Shown here: positions 41,201 through 48,718 of the stretch, piece after piece | Layout: every line of letters begins with the position of its first letter | Numbering within the stretch: position 1 is the first letter of the stretch | Assembly (NCBI GenBank): GCA_036268485.1 | Contig: DATAUC010000056.1 | Span: 17,497 to 81,496 of the forward strand | Source of the DNA: Bog-473 sp036268485 | GTDB lineage: Bacteria; Actinomycetota; Acidimicrobiia; Acidimicrobiales; RAAP-2 | Length of the DNA: 64,000 bases | Direction of reading: 5' to 3' | Notes under the pieces: generated by a model | The model's input: the letters and a program-made list of their open reading frames with translations, nothing else | Databases searched by the model: none | What the model was told of the DNA's origin: nothing | Program-made: the position numbers and the translations under genes

Positions 41201-41941
41201 GAGATTGTCGATACCGCCGCCGCTGCCCCCCGATTCCGAGTTCTGCGAAACGGTCAGATCAGACGAATTGAACGTTGCGTTGGCGTCGTTGTAGATACCA
41301 CCACCGCCGGTCGATGAACTGGAGTTGTGGTTCACCGACGTGTTGTCGGCCGTGAGGATGGCGCCGGACTGGTTCCAGATACCGCCACCGGTGCCACTCG
41401 AGGCGGCGTTCTTAATGGAGACATTGTCGAGCGTGAGCCCGACCGTGTTCCCGTTGGTCAACGCCGTTCCGGCAGAGTTGTCGAGCGTGAGCCCGTTGAT
41501 GGTGACGAGGGCCTGATCGCCGCCTGAGTCCACCACGAGGTCAGCCACGGATGACTGCCCGTCAATGGTGATGCCGCTGCCATTGATGGTCAGAGGATCG
41601 CCGGGGAACGAGTTGGGCGCCACGATGTGGATCGTGCCGTTGCCACCGATTTGGATGGAACCGCTCACCGAGAAGGCAATGGTTACAACGTCACCGTCTG
41701 GTTCGTTGTCATAGGCGTCGAGTGCCTGCCTGAGCGAGCAGGGCGCCGTGCCTCCGGCACACCCGGCGCCGGTGAGGTCGGACAGCGTGTTCACGGTGAT
41801 GGTCACCGGTGTTGTCGCGCTCGCGACGAGGGCACTTCCCATCTGGAAGAACCCGGCAATGAGCGTGGTGGCGGCCAAGAGGCCACCCGCTCGGGTTGCG
41901 TGTCGGCGCAACGCCGAATGACGTGCTCTGGAGCTACTCAT
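38210..41941 (-). CDS. Large secreted beta-helix surface protein with IPT/TIG, polyproline, collagen-like and six-unit repeat domains
   Basis: 1243 residues. Signal peptide: basic MSSSRARHSALRRHATRAGG, then a hydrophobic stretch to about 42. Residues about 45-870 are a right-handed beta-helix of Asn/Gly/Ser/Thr-rich turns (repeated GGGIYN, NNTVSGTGGG, polymorphic-outer-membrane-protein-like). An IPT/TIG domain (about 875-930) contains SVTPSSGPAAGGIPVVITG. A run of more than 20 prolines follows, then a collagen-like segment of GATGATGAT triplets (about 960-980), and finally six repeats of about 42 residues (993-1243) homologous to those of the protein at 10803-13307. No LPXTG anchor. The beta-helix suggests adhesion or polysaccharide binding; the repeat domain may attach it to the envelope (both inference). 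Confidence 0.86.
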   Translation of the reverse strand: MSSSRARHSALRRHATRAGGLLAATTLIAGFFQMGSALVASATTPVTITVNTLSDLTGAGCAGGTAPCSLRQALDAYDNEPDGDVVTIAFSVSGSIQIGGNGTIHIVAPNSFPGDPLTINGSGITIDGQSSVADLVVDSGGDQALVTINGLTLDNSAGTALTNGNTVGLTLDNVSIKNAASSGTGGGIWNQSGAILTADNTSVNHNSSSSTGGGGIYNDANATFNSSDLTVSQNSESGGSGGGIDNLGTFNGTGITVNANTSAGNGGGIENATGGTLNLGTSSLSGGTVENNTVSGTGGGIDNNGTATLIGLAVENNITGVTNGAGIYNNGPLTASNGSITGNQAGKSGGGLDNAYTAGGIALNDETITGNTSFVTGSGAGGGGIANFGAGLTVTGGSVSTNKTDALGGGIFLNESVAGSVNKISGVSIDRNTAAFGGGLYSNLDAVVVSGNSDISDNTAQSGGGVEIQGPETGPTCSTSATPNPPAAIATATDCFLNSTIEGNLADGVSQATGGGVNFIQTDALLSGGSVSSNTAGISSTSIAVGGGISAITGVLTLIDETVDSNQIPFGPTGQGGAGIYTSSSTEIYNSDISNNHIQPTSNSTGVGGGIWTDTGANTTLGSDTISGNSAGDEGGGIFSTEPIAMTTSTVSGNSLSGTSLNDSGAGVYQSGGTGITASNDTITGNKGAGLGGGFYVEAGAGLSATNLTISDNSASLLGLGGQGGGLYSDGGTVILTGTILTGDVAGANSSNNANECGGSTPGSAGDNLDQGSSCAFAGTGDQSDADAFLQPLANNGGPTETQALGFGSAAIGAESTGANCPATDQRLVARPVPCDVGAYQTTPSSFTPTVTSVTPSSGPAAGGIPVVITGTGFSVVPNGTTFFFGANPVTVTCSSTTSCTVTAPAGSGTVDVRAVVSSQTSPLNRPGDAFTYPTPPPPPPPPPPPPPPPPPPPPPVVGPAGPTGATGATGATGATGATGPAGPGATSPTGGYDLVGRDGGVFVFGQPGTGFYGSLPGIGVNVHNIVGIVPTNDDRGYLLVGSDGGVFAFGDAPFEGSLPGIGVNVHNIVGIVPTADDKGYLLVGSDGGVFAFGDASFHNSLPGLGIKVNNIVGIASTANGLGYWLLGSGGQVYALGTASNFGSVAVGPSVSITGTPDAQGYWVAGANGSVSPFGDAGAFGSLPGQGVAVSNIVSLIRTSTGRGYQLVGSDGGIFNFGDSVFEGSLPGIGVHVNDIVGAVFVS
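38213..38966 (-). repeat. Six tandem repeat units coding the C-terminal domain
   Basis: Same repeat family as 12551-13304. The first units are almost identical at DNA level, for example the stretch coding GIGVNVHNIVGIVPT occurs twice. Unit 4 is the most divergent, as in the other protein. Confidence 0.85.
39000..39140 (-). repeat. Polyproline and Gly-Ala-Thr triplet repeats
   Basis: GC-rich low-complexity DNA: CCG/CCC/CCT proline codons (about 39071-39140) next to GGN-GCN-ACN collagen-like triplets (about 39000-39063). Prone to length change by slippage. Confidence 0.8.
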
Positions 41942-42155
41942 ATAGCCGCCTGCTTTCTCGACGAGCCGCGACTTTCGCGACTGAGGGTATTGCCGTTATT
42001 GAGGGATAGGAGGGAGTTGCGCTGCCGTGTGGCCGCGCGGAGAAGTGGGCCGTGACAAATGCTTCACGAACTCCCCACCAGTCGTGCATTCGGGTTGGGA
42101 CATTAGCGAGGGAAACCGCTGTTGGCTAGCGTTTTCACACGGCGGTGTAACCAAC

Positions 42156-42191
42156 CTGTGAACTCCAAGCGAGCCAAACGAACGTTCACAG
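42156..42191. promoter_or_regulatory. Spaced inverted repeat upstream of the beta-helix protein gene
   Basis: CTGTGAAC (42156-42163) and GTTCACAG (42184-42191), perfect 8-bp arms with 20 bases between. About 215 bases upstream of the beta-helix start; may bind a dimeric regulator or pair two half-sites. Confidence 0.45.
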
Positions 42192-42231
42192 CCTGTCACC
42201 AGGCCAAATACAGAAGTCCTGGTGGGGTAGG

Positions 42232-42245
42232 TAGAACAGGTTCTA
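42232..42245. promoter_or_regulatory. KstR-like operator, copy 1
   Basis: TAGAACAGGTTCTA, two 6-bp arms around 2 bases. It matches the TNNAACNNGTTNNA pattern of the steroid-catabolism repressor KstR. Identical to copy 2; midway between the two divergent genes. Confidence 0.7.
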
Positions 42246-42436
42246 TGGCGGCTGACTGAAGGCCTGAGTGCCAAAAATTGGGGGCATGGCCGGGCGCGCG
42301 GGATGAGGGTTCCCTCACATCGCCGTTGGAGCATCACGTTCGGCACAATAAAGTCACCGGCGATTGGTGTCCTGAGTAGTCGCTACTTAATGCTGGTACG
42401 TAGGCTCGGCTGCATCTTCGGGCTCGATGGTAAAGT

Positions 42437-42450
42437 TAGAACAGGTTCTA
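42437..42450. promoter_or_regulatory. KstR-like operator, copy 2, before the thiolase gene
   Basis: TAGAACAGGTTCTA, 64 bases upstream of the thiolase ATG, in promoter position. Same sequence as 42232-42245. Confidence 0.75.
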
Positions 42451-42514
42451 TCTTCTGCCCAGTGGGGGCAACCGGCGATTCGCCGGGACATGCAGCAGTA
42501 GGAGGAATGTCCAC

Positions 42515-43687
42515 ATGGCGCAGCCAGTCATCATCGACGCTGTCCGTACCCCGATCGGCAAGCGCAACGGATGGCTCTCGGGTCTCCGGGCCCCTGACAT
42601 CCTCGGCGCCGCGCAGGTCGAAGTAGTCAAGCGCTCCGGCATCGACCCCTCCATCGTCGAGCAGGTGGTCGGTGGGTGCGTGACCCAGGCCGGCGAGCAG
42701 GGCTTCAATGTTACGCGCACGGCCTGGCTCCTCAACGGTCTGCCCTACGAAGTGGCGGCAACGACGGTGGACTGCCAGTGCGGCTCATCCCAGCAGGCCA
42801 ACCACTTCGTCAACAACCTGGTGGCCGCCGGTGCCATCGACATCGGCATCGCCTGCGGCGTCGAAGCCATGAGCCGGGTGCCCCTGGGGGCCAACGCAGC
42901 CGCCGGTGTGGGTCGGGCCATCCCCGAGGATCTGCCCTACGACATGCCGGACCAGTTCACGGCGGCTGAGCGCATCGCCACCAAGTACGGCATCTCGCGC
43001 GCCGACGTCGACTGGCTCGGGCTCGAGTCGCAGAAGAAGGCCGCCGTCGCCGTGGCCGAAGGTCGCTTCGAGCGCGAGATCTGTTCGGTCGAAGCCCCCA
43101 TCGTCGGCGAAGAGGGTCCGCGCGGCGAGCACAGCGGCGAGAAGCTGGTCATCAGCAAGGACCAGGGACCGCGCGAGACCACGGCCGAAGGTCTGGCCAA
43201 GCTGAAGCCCGTCCTGCCCGATGGCATGCATCACGCCGGGAACTCGTCGCAGATCTCCGACGGTGCCGCCGCCGTGTTGTGGATGTCAGAAGATCGGGCC
43301 AAGGCGGAGGGTTTCCGCCCCCGCGCCCGCATCGTCGCCCAGGCCCTCGTCGGCTCGGATCCCTACTACCACCTCGATGGCCCGATTGCGGCCACCACCA
43401 AGGTGCTGGAGAAGGCCGGCATGACCATGGCCGACATCGACCTCTTCGAAGTCAACGAGGCCTTCGCCTCGGTGGTTATGAGCTGGGCCAAGGTGCACGA
43501 CGCCGACATGGACAAGGTCAACGTCAACGGTGGGGCCATAGCCTTGGGTCACCCCGTCGGCGCTACCGGCAGCCGCCTCATCACGACGATCCTGCACGAG
43601 TTGGAGCGCCGCGACGCCCAGTTTGGCCTGGTCTCCATGTGCTGCGGCGGCGCGCTGGCCACCGGCACCATCATCGAGCGGCTGTAG
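42515..43687 (+). CDS. Acetyl-CoA acetyltransferase (thiolase), FadA6-like
   Basis: 390 residues. Thiolase that cleaves a 3-ketoacyl-CoA with CoA. Active Cys in TVDCQCGSSQQANHF, His in GGAIALGHPVGATGSRL, second Cys in LVSMCCGGALATGTII. The CQCGSSQQ context and the overall pattern resemble mycobacterial FadA6 of late steroid-ring degradation more than classic biosynthetic thiolases. GGAGG lies 9 bases before the ATG. First gene of thiolase / enoyl-CoA hydratase / thioesterase; a KstR-like palindrome sits in its promoter. Confidence 0.93.
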   Translation: MAQPVIIDAVRTPIGKRNGWLSGLRAPDILGAAQVEVVKRSGIDPSIVEQVVGGCVTQAGEQGFNVTRTAWLLNGLPYEVAATTVDCQCGSSQQANHFVNNLVAAGAIDIGIACGVEAMSRVPLGANAAAGVGRAIPEDLPYDMPDQFTAAERIATKYGISRADVDWLGLESQKKAAVAVAEGRFEREICSVEAPIVGEEGPRGEHSGEKLVISKDQGPRETTAEGLAKLKPVLPDGMHHAGNSSQISDGAAAVLWMSEDRAKAEGFRPRARIVAQALVGSDPYYHLDGPIAATTKVLEKAGMTMADIDLFEVNEAFASVVMSWAKVHDADMDKVNVNGGAIALGHPVGATGSRLITTILHELERRDAQFGLVSMCCGGALATGTIIERL

Positions 43688-43694
43688 TCAAACG

Positions 43695-44489
43695 GTGGAA
43701 TCAACCGAGAACCTGACCTTCGAACGCGACGGCAGTACGGCCATCGTGATCATGAACCGTCCCGAGGCCAAGAATGCTCTGAGCGTGCCCATGCTGGTCG
43801 GGATGGTCGACGCTTGGGACGAGATTGACAACAACGATGACATCCGTTGCGCCATCCTCACCGGGGCCGGCGGCACCTTCTGTTCAGGCATGGACCTCAA
43901 GTCGGTGGGCGCCCCCATGGACGAGAAGTACTCGTCCCGCATGGCGGCCGATCCCGACCTGCACTGGAAGGCACTGCTGCGGCACTACAACGTGAAGAAA
44001 CCCCTGATCGCCGCCGTGGAGGGCTACGCCGTGGCCGGTGGGACCGAAATTCTCCAGGCCACTGACATCCGGGTGGCCGGTGCCAGTGCCGTGTTCGGAG
44101 TCTTTGAGGCTCGTCGAGGCCTGTTTCCCCTCGGCGGCTCGACGGTACGGCTGCGGCGCCAGATCCCGTACACCGTCGCCATGGAACTCTTGCTCACCGG
44201 ACGGGCGGTGGAGGCCGAAGAAGCGTTGCGCATTGGTCTGATCGGCCACGTCGTGCCGGACGGCTCGGCTCTGGAGAAGGCGCTGGAGATCGCCGGCGTG
44301 ATCGGCCAGAACGGGCCGCTGGCCGTGGAGGCCATCAAGCGGTCGGTCATTGAGACCGAAGGCATGTCCGAAGTGGACGGTCTGGCCCGCGAGCTCGAGC
44401 TGGGTTGGCCCATTTTCGCCACCAATGACGCCAAGGAGGGGCCAAAGGCCTTCGCCGAGAAGCGCCCGGCCAACTTCACCCGCACGTGA
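43695..44489 (+). CDS. Enoyl-CoA hydratase/isomerase family protein (crotonase)
   Basis: 264 residues from the GTG at 43695. Crotonase fold: MNRPEAKNALSVPMLVGM, the oxyanion residues around LTGAGGTFCSGMDLKSV, and AAVEGYAVAGGTEILQATD. At the two usual catalytic Glu positions it has Glu in GGTEILQ and a Phe/Glu context at GVFEARRGLFPLGG. Hydrates or isomerises an enoyl-CoA. 7 bases after the thiolase gene and in a 4-base overlap with the next. Confidence 0.92.
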   Translation: MESTENLTFERDGSTAIVIMNRPEAKNALSVPMLVGMVDAWDEIDNNDDIRCAILTGAGGTFCSGMDLKSVGAPMDEKYSSRMAADPDLHWKALLRHYNVKKPLIAAVEGYAVAGGTEILQATDIRVAGASAVFGVFEARRGLFPLGGSTVRLRRQIPYTVAMELLLTGRAVEAEEALRIGLIGHVVPDGSALEKALEIAGVIGQNGPLAVEAIKRSVIETEGMSEVDGLARELELGWPIFATNDAKEGPKAFAEKRPANFTRT

Positions 44490-45238
44490 GCGAGGCGCCG
44501 CCGCCGGGAAACGGCTACCCCGGTCTGAACGGCCAACCGCACAGCACTGGAGATGAGCCGCGCAATCGACTGGCCCATGCCGTCCGCCGGATCAGCGCAG
44601 CCAATGTCGGGCTGTCCATCAGCGACGATGCCATTGCGTTGGCGGCGGACCAGTTGACCCAGCTGGCCGACAGTCTCGAGGCCGCGGCCGGTCCGGTGAA
44701 GCGGGCCCGTGAGCAACCCGATCGGCTGGCTCATCCACAGGATTTCTTTCCGACCAGTCCGGTGATCGGATTCGCCAACCCGATCGCCCCCCCGGTCGAG
44801 CTCTGGGCCGTCGACGGCGAAGACGGCCAGCGAGAGCTCCGGGGTCGGGCCACCTTCGGCTACCCGTACGAAGGTCCGCCCACCTGCGTGCACGGCGGCG
44901 TGATCGCCCAACTTTTCGATGAATTACTCGGCTCGGCCAACATCATCACCGACCAGGCCGGGATGACCGGCACCTTGACCGTGCGCTACCACAAGCCGAC
45001 ACCGCTCCACGCCGAACTCGATGTGGTGGCCCGGATGACGGGTACCGAGGGCCGAAAGATCTACGCCTGGGCCGCCATCTACCACCATGGGGTGCTGACG
45101 GCCGAAGCCGAAGGCATCTTCATCCGGATGCAACCGGAGCGCATGTTGGAGGTCATCACCCAAAACGCCCGGGACACGGACATCTCGGTGATCGATCCGG
45201 CCTTCGCCCAGCTCATCGCCGACAACGCGGCGACCTAA
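44486..45238 (+). CDS. PaaI-type hotdog thioesterase
   Basis: 250 residues. The C-terminal 4HBT hotdog domain (about 110-230) has the motif PPTCVHGGVIAQLFDELLGS, with the catalytic acidic residue in the helix, then GTLTVRYHKPTPLHAELDV. The N-terminal 100 residues are partly disordered with a helical stretch and are longer than usual. Hydrolyses an acyl-CoA, perhaps relieving dead-end CoA esters in this pathway (inference). GTG start within a GTGA overlap, hence coupled to the hydratase. Confidence 0.87.
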   Translation: MSEAPPPGNGYPGLNGQPHSTGDEPRNRLAHAVRRISAANVGLSISDDAIALAADQLTQLADSLEAAAGPVKRAREQPDRLAHPQDFFPTSPVIGFANPIAPPVELWAVDGEDGQRELRGRATFGYPYEGPPTCVHGGVIAQLFDELLGSANIITDQAGMTGTLTVRYHKPTPLHAELDVVARMTGTEGRKIYAWAAIYHHGVLTAEAEGIFIRMQPERMLEVITQNARDTDISVIDPAFAQLIADNAAT

Positions 45239-45241
45239 GCC

Positions 45242-46795
45242 CTACAGGGACCGCTGCACGCCCTCCCAGTAGGGATCGCGCAGCTTGCGCTTGTAGAGCT
45301 TGCCGTTGGGGTCACGGGGCATCTCGTTGGTGAAATCGATCGACTTGGGCGTCTTGAACTTGGCCAGCTTGTCAGCGCAGAAGGCCATGATCTCGGCGGC
45401 CAGCTCGTCGTCGCCTTCGACGCCTTCAGCCGGCTCAATGACCGCCTTGACCTCTTCGCCCCAATCCTCGTGAGGAATGCCGAAGACGGCAGCGTCGCCG
45501 ACCTTGGGGTGTGAGAGCAGGATGTTCTCAATTTCGGCCGGATAGATGTTGGCTCCGCCCGAAATGATCATGTCGATCTTGCGGTCACGCAGGAAGAGGT
45601 AGCCGTCTTCATCCAGTACACCGACGTCGCCCACCGTGAAGAAGTTGCCGATGCGGTTCTTCTGGGTCTTTTCCTTGTCGCCGTGGTACTCGAAGGTGAG
45701 TCCCTGCATGGCCATGTAGACGGTCCCGATGACATTGGGCTCAGTGACCCGGTTGCCGTCGTCGTCGAAGATGCCGATCTCTGAAATGGGCCACGGTTTG
45801 CCCACGGTGCCCGGCTTCTGCAGCCACTCCTCGGCCGTGACCAGGGTGCCGCCACCCTCACTGGCCGCGTAGTACTCGTCCACTGCATTGCCCCACCAGG
45901 CGATCATCTTGTGCTTGACGTCAATGGGGCACGGAGCGGCGGCGTGAATCATGTGGCGCAGCGATGACACGTCGTACTTGGCTCGGACCTCTCCGGGGAG
46001 AGAGAGCAGGCGGTGAAACTGCGTCGGCACCATGTGCGAGGTGGTGACCTTGTGCTGCTCAATGAGCTGGAGCATCCCTTCGGGCGTCCACTTGTCCATG
46101 AGCACCAGGGTGTGGCCCAGGTGCAGCGAGGCGCTCCCGAAGCGCAACACGGCCGTGTGGTACAGCGGCGAGCCGATGATGTGGACGTTGTCGTCCTGGG
46201 GCTGAATGGAGAAGAGGAAGAGGATCCCGGCCAGTCCCAGCGCTGATTCGTCCGGGTCGGTGCCCAGGAGCTTGCGGAAGATGCCTTTTGGGTTGCCCGT
46301 GGTCCCCGACGTGTAGTTCATGACGTCGCCCAGGGTGCGGTCGGCGGGCAACGTGGTCGGCTCGGCATCGCGAACCGTGGCGTAGTCAGCGAATCCCTTG
46401 ACGTCCCCGACGGCCAGCAGACCGGTGGCCGGGGTGCCGGCCTCCTCGGCGGCAGCGATGGAGGCGTCGGCGAAGCGCTCGTGCGTGATGAAGACCTTGG
46501 CTCCCGAGTCCTTCAGGATGTAGGCGATCTCGGGAGCGACCAGGTGGTGGTTGATCGGGACCAGGTACCAGCCGGCCTGCAGGGCGGCGAGGTAGGCCTC
46601 AATCATCTCGGGGCAATTGGGGAGCAGTGTGGCCACCACATCACCGGGCACCAGGCCCTGGTTGCGCAGCGCATGCACCAGCTGGTTGGCGTGGCCCAGG
46701 AGCTCGCCGGCGGACACCTGGCCGCCGGCGGGCGTGATCAGCGCGACGTGATCAGGATCTTCCTGCGCCATGGCCCAGAAACCGAGGTCCCCCAT
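45242..46795 (-). CDS. Fatty-acyl-CoA synthetase / AMP-dependent CoA ligase
   Basis: 517 residues from the ATG at 46795, preceded by AAGGAGAG. ANL superfamily: phosphate loop NYTSGTTGNPKGIFRK, adenine motif YYAASEGGGT, GDVGVLDEDGYLFLRDRKID with the hinge region, and the C-terminal Lys in DPNGKLYKRKLRDP. It activates an unknown carboxylic acid, possibly a steroid side chain or ring-derived acid given the KstR-like site upstream (inference). Divergent from the SDR gene with the palindrome at 46858-46871 between them. An in-frame extension to 46855 is rejected. Confidence 0.93.
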   Translation of the reverse strand: MGDLGFWAMAQEDPDHVALITPAGGQVSAGELLGHANQLVHALRNQGLVPGDVVATLLPNCPEMIEAYLAALQAGWYLVPINHHLVAPEIAYILKDSGAKVFITHERFADASIAAAEEAGTPATGLLAVGDVKGFADYATVRDAEPTTLPADRTLGDVMNYTSGTTGNPKGIFRKLLGTDPDESALGLAGILFLFSIQPQDDNVHIIGSPLYHTAVLRFGSASLHLGHTLVLMDKWTPEGMLQLIEQHKVTTSHMVPTQFHRLLSLPGEVRAKYDVSSLRHMIHAAAPCPIDVKHKMIAWWGNAVDEYYAASEGGGTLVTAEEWLQKPGTVGKPWPISEIGIFDDDGNRVTEPNVIGTVYMAMQGLTFEYHGDKEKTQKNRIGNFFTVGDVGVLDEDGYLFLRDRKIDMIISGGANIYPAEIENILLSHPKVGDAAVFGIPHEDWGEEVKAVIEPAEGVEGDDELAAEIMAFCADKLAKFKTPKSIDFTNEMPRDPNGKLYKRKLRDPYWEGVQRSL

Positions 46796-46857
46796 TGACT
46801 GCTCTCCTTGTTGGTTCGTGTGGCCGGGCACATTGGCAGCGCCAGACGGCCGCAAGC

Positions 46858-46871
46858 TAGAACATGTTCTA
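46858..46871. promoter_or_regulatory. KstR-like operator, copy 3, between CoA ligase and SDR genes
   Basis: TAGAACATGTTCTA, a perfect 14-bp palindrome in a 114-bp divergent promoter region. It would serve both genes. Closest of the three to the KstR consensus. Confidence 0.8.
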
Positions 46872-46909
46872 AGTTACAGCAACTAGGTACGACGATCAGG
46901 AGACGGACG

Positions 46910-47818
46910 ATGGCAGGGTTCCTCAGCGGCAAAGTGGTGGCGATAACCGGCGGCGGCGGCGGTATCGGTCGTGCCGTGGCCCTGGCTGCCGCGGCCGAGG
47001 GAGCCAAGGTGATCGTGGCTGATTACGGCGTCGGCATGGCTGGGGAAGACCCGAGCAGCGCCGTGGCCGATGCCGTCGTGGCCGAGATCGTGGCCGCCGG
47101 TGGCGAGGCCATCGCCGTGGCCGACGACATCTCGAAAATGGAGTCCGGCGAGCGTCTGATCGCCACCGCCGTTGAGAAGTGGGGCCGCATCGACGGCGTG
47201 GTGGCCGTAGCTGGCATCTTGCGCGAGCGCATGCTCTTCAACATGGCCGAGGACGAGTGGGACGCCGTGATCTCCACTCACCTGAAGGGCCACTTCACCG
47301 TCTTCCGGGCTGCTGCGGCCGTCATGCGCAAGCAGGAAGGTGGCGGCGCGCTGATCGGCTTCACGTCCGGTGCCTATGCCGGCAGCGTGGCCCAGGCCAA
47401 CTACTCGGCTGCCAAGGGCGGCATCGTGTCCCTCGTGCGTTCGGCGGCCGTCGGCCTGCACCGCTACGGGATCACGGCCAACGCCATTGCGCCGGTGGCC
47501 CGCACCCGTATGTCGGCCAACGTCCCCATGGAGCTGGCCGAGATGGGGGACGCCGAGGATATTGCGCCCATGGTCGTCTATCTGTTGAGCGACCAGGCCA
47601 AGCACGTCACCGGCCAGGTGTACACCGTGGTCGGTTCCAAGATTGCCGTGTGGAACCAGCCCACCGAGGTCCGCGCCATGTGGTCAGAAGCCCGCTGGAC
47701 GCCCGAGGAGATCGCCGCCCGCCTGGACGGCAACATCGGCCAGGAACGGATGGGCATGATCGACCGTCTGGAGAAGATGCGAGAGGCGGCCGCGTCGGGT
47801 GAGAAGCCGAACTCCTAA
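46910..47818 (+). CDS. Short-chain dehydrogenase/reductase, HSD17B4-like
   Basis: 302 residues from the ATG at 46910, preceded by AGGAG at 7 bases. NAD(P) Rossmann fold: AITGGGGGIGRAVALAAAAEG, the acidic VADYGVGM after the second strand (favours NAD), NAG replaced by VAGILRERMLFNM, and catalytic Tyr-Lys in QANYSAAKGGIVSLVRSAA. The C-terminal extension of about 50 residues is typical of the HSD17B4-like 3-hydroxyacyl-CoA group. Likely oxidises a 3-hydroxyacyl-CoA next to the CoA ligase and thiolase. Ends in a 4-base overlap with the convergent Lgt-like gene. Confidence 0.93.
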   Translation: MAGFLSGKVVAITGGGGGIGRAVALAAAAEGAKVIVADYGVGMAGEDPSSAVADAVVAEIVAAGGEAIAVADDISKMESGERLIATAVEKWGRIDGVVAVAGILRERMLFNMAEDEWDAVISTHLKGHFTVFRAAAAVMRKQEGGGALIGFTSGAYAGSVAQANYSAAKGGIVSLVRSAAVGLHRYGITANAIAPVARTRMSANVPMELAEMGDAEDIAPMVVYLLSDQAKHVTGQVYTVVGSKIAVWNQPTEVRAMWSEARWTPEEIAARLDGNIGQERMGMIDRLEKMREAAASGEKPNS

Positions 47819-48663
47819 GCCGGCTGTTGGGCCAGGGGAACGTGCTCCTCGTCGTCCCCCGGAGCATGGCTGAGAAGCCACTCGCGCCAGCGTTTTCGAT
47901 TGCGCAACAAGAGCGCGCCGCCGCCAACCACAAGGAGCACGCCGGCGACCTGCACCAGAAGCGAGCCCAGGTGGCCGTCCTCGCCCAGCCACAAGTGCTC
48001 GTCCAGGGTGCGCTCAATGCCCCAGAGCACCATGGCGACGCCCAGCACGTTGCCCACCGGGTAACCCTGCCGGGCTGATCCATCGGGCCAGCGGTTGAGC
48101 CGTCGCTCGATGGCGATGAGAATCAGGTAGACGGCGAAGTCCTCCAGTGCCTGGAAGATGGGTACGGGGAGCCGCTTGCCGGATTGCCCCGAGTAGTACA
48201 TGCCGAACCATTGATGCGTCGGGTGCCCACCTCCCGCCACCATCAATTGGGGACCGAGGAGCCTCCCCATGGCCCAGGAAGCCAACAAGACGGGCGCCAC
48301 GATATCGAGGGCGCGACCGATGGGGAGTTCCGGGCAGCGACGCCTGGTCAGGATGAGGCCGGTGGGGACGGCGAAGATCAGACCGCCGAAGGACGAGAGC
48401 CCCCCGTGCCAGATGGCAAAGACTTGGGCCGGGTTGTGGTCGTAGTACTTCAGGTTGGAAAGCACGTGGAGGGCGCGGGCCCCGACCACGGCGCTGGCGA
48501 TGATCCAAAGGAAGACGGAGGTGAACCAGTCCGTCGGATAGCCACTGCGCTTGAGCCGTCGCTCGAAGTAGCTGAAACCGAACCAGAACGTGACGGCCAG
48601 GCCGATGCCGTAGGTGTGGACCTGCAACGGCCCGATGTGGAAGACGACAGGGATTGGCTTCAT
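47815..48663 (-). CDS. lgt: Prolipoprotein diacylglyceryl transferase family protein with altered active site
   Basis: 282 residues, about seven membrane helices. The family adds diacylglycerol to the lipobox Cys. Fold and topology agree: PLQVHTYGIGLAVTFWFGF, GARALHVLSN, and WHGGLSSFGGLIFAVPTG. The canonical active parts are changed: the GG(L/M)S-x-HGG motif reads GGLSSFGG (His to Phe), and the GRIGNFINGE signature reads GRLLGPQLMVA, so the invariant Asn and Glu are missing while Arg stays. The ER-x-x-x-EHLW region near the end retains the Arg/Glu pair. It may be a divergent or repurposed paralogue, with a true Lgt elsewhere. Confidence 0.8.
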   Translation of the reverse strand: MKPIPVVFHIGPLQVHTYGIGLAVTFWFGFSYFERRLKRSGYPTDWFTSVFLWIIASAVVGARALHVLSNLKYYDHNPAQVFAIWHGGLSSFGGLIFAVPTGLILTRRRCPELPIGRALDIVAPVLLASWAMGRLLGPQLMVAGGGHPTHQWFGMYYSGQSGKRLPVPIFQALEDFAVYLILIAIERRLNRWPDGSARQGYPVGNVLGVAMVLWGIERTLDEHLWLGEDGHLGSLLVQVAGVLLVVGGGALLLRNRKRWREWLLSHAPGDDEEHVPLAQQPA

Positions 48664-48718
48664 GGCGCGCTCGACGTCAGGTTACGACGTAGCGAGGAAA
48701 GGAAGGAGGCGCCGCTGG

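Larger units (their letters stand above)
41942..42514. other. Intergenic region between beta-helix protein and thiolase genes
   Basis: 573 bases without a gene. It holds promoters for two divergent genes, two identical KstR-like palindromes (42232-42245 and 42437-42450) and a spaced inverted repeat (42156-42191). More AT-rich than its surroundings in places. No RNA gene was recognised. Confidence 0.75.
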
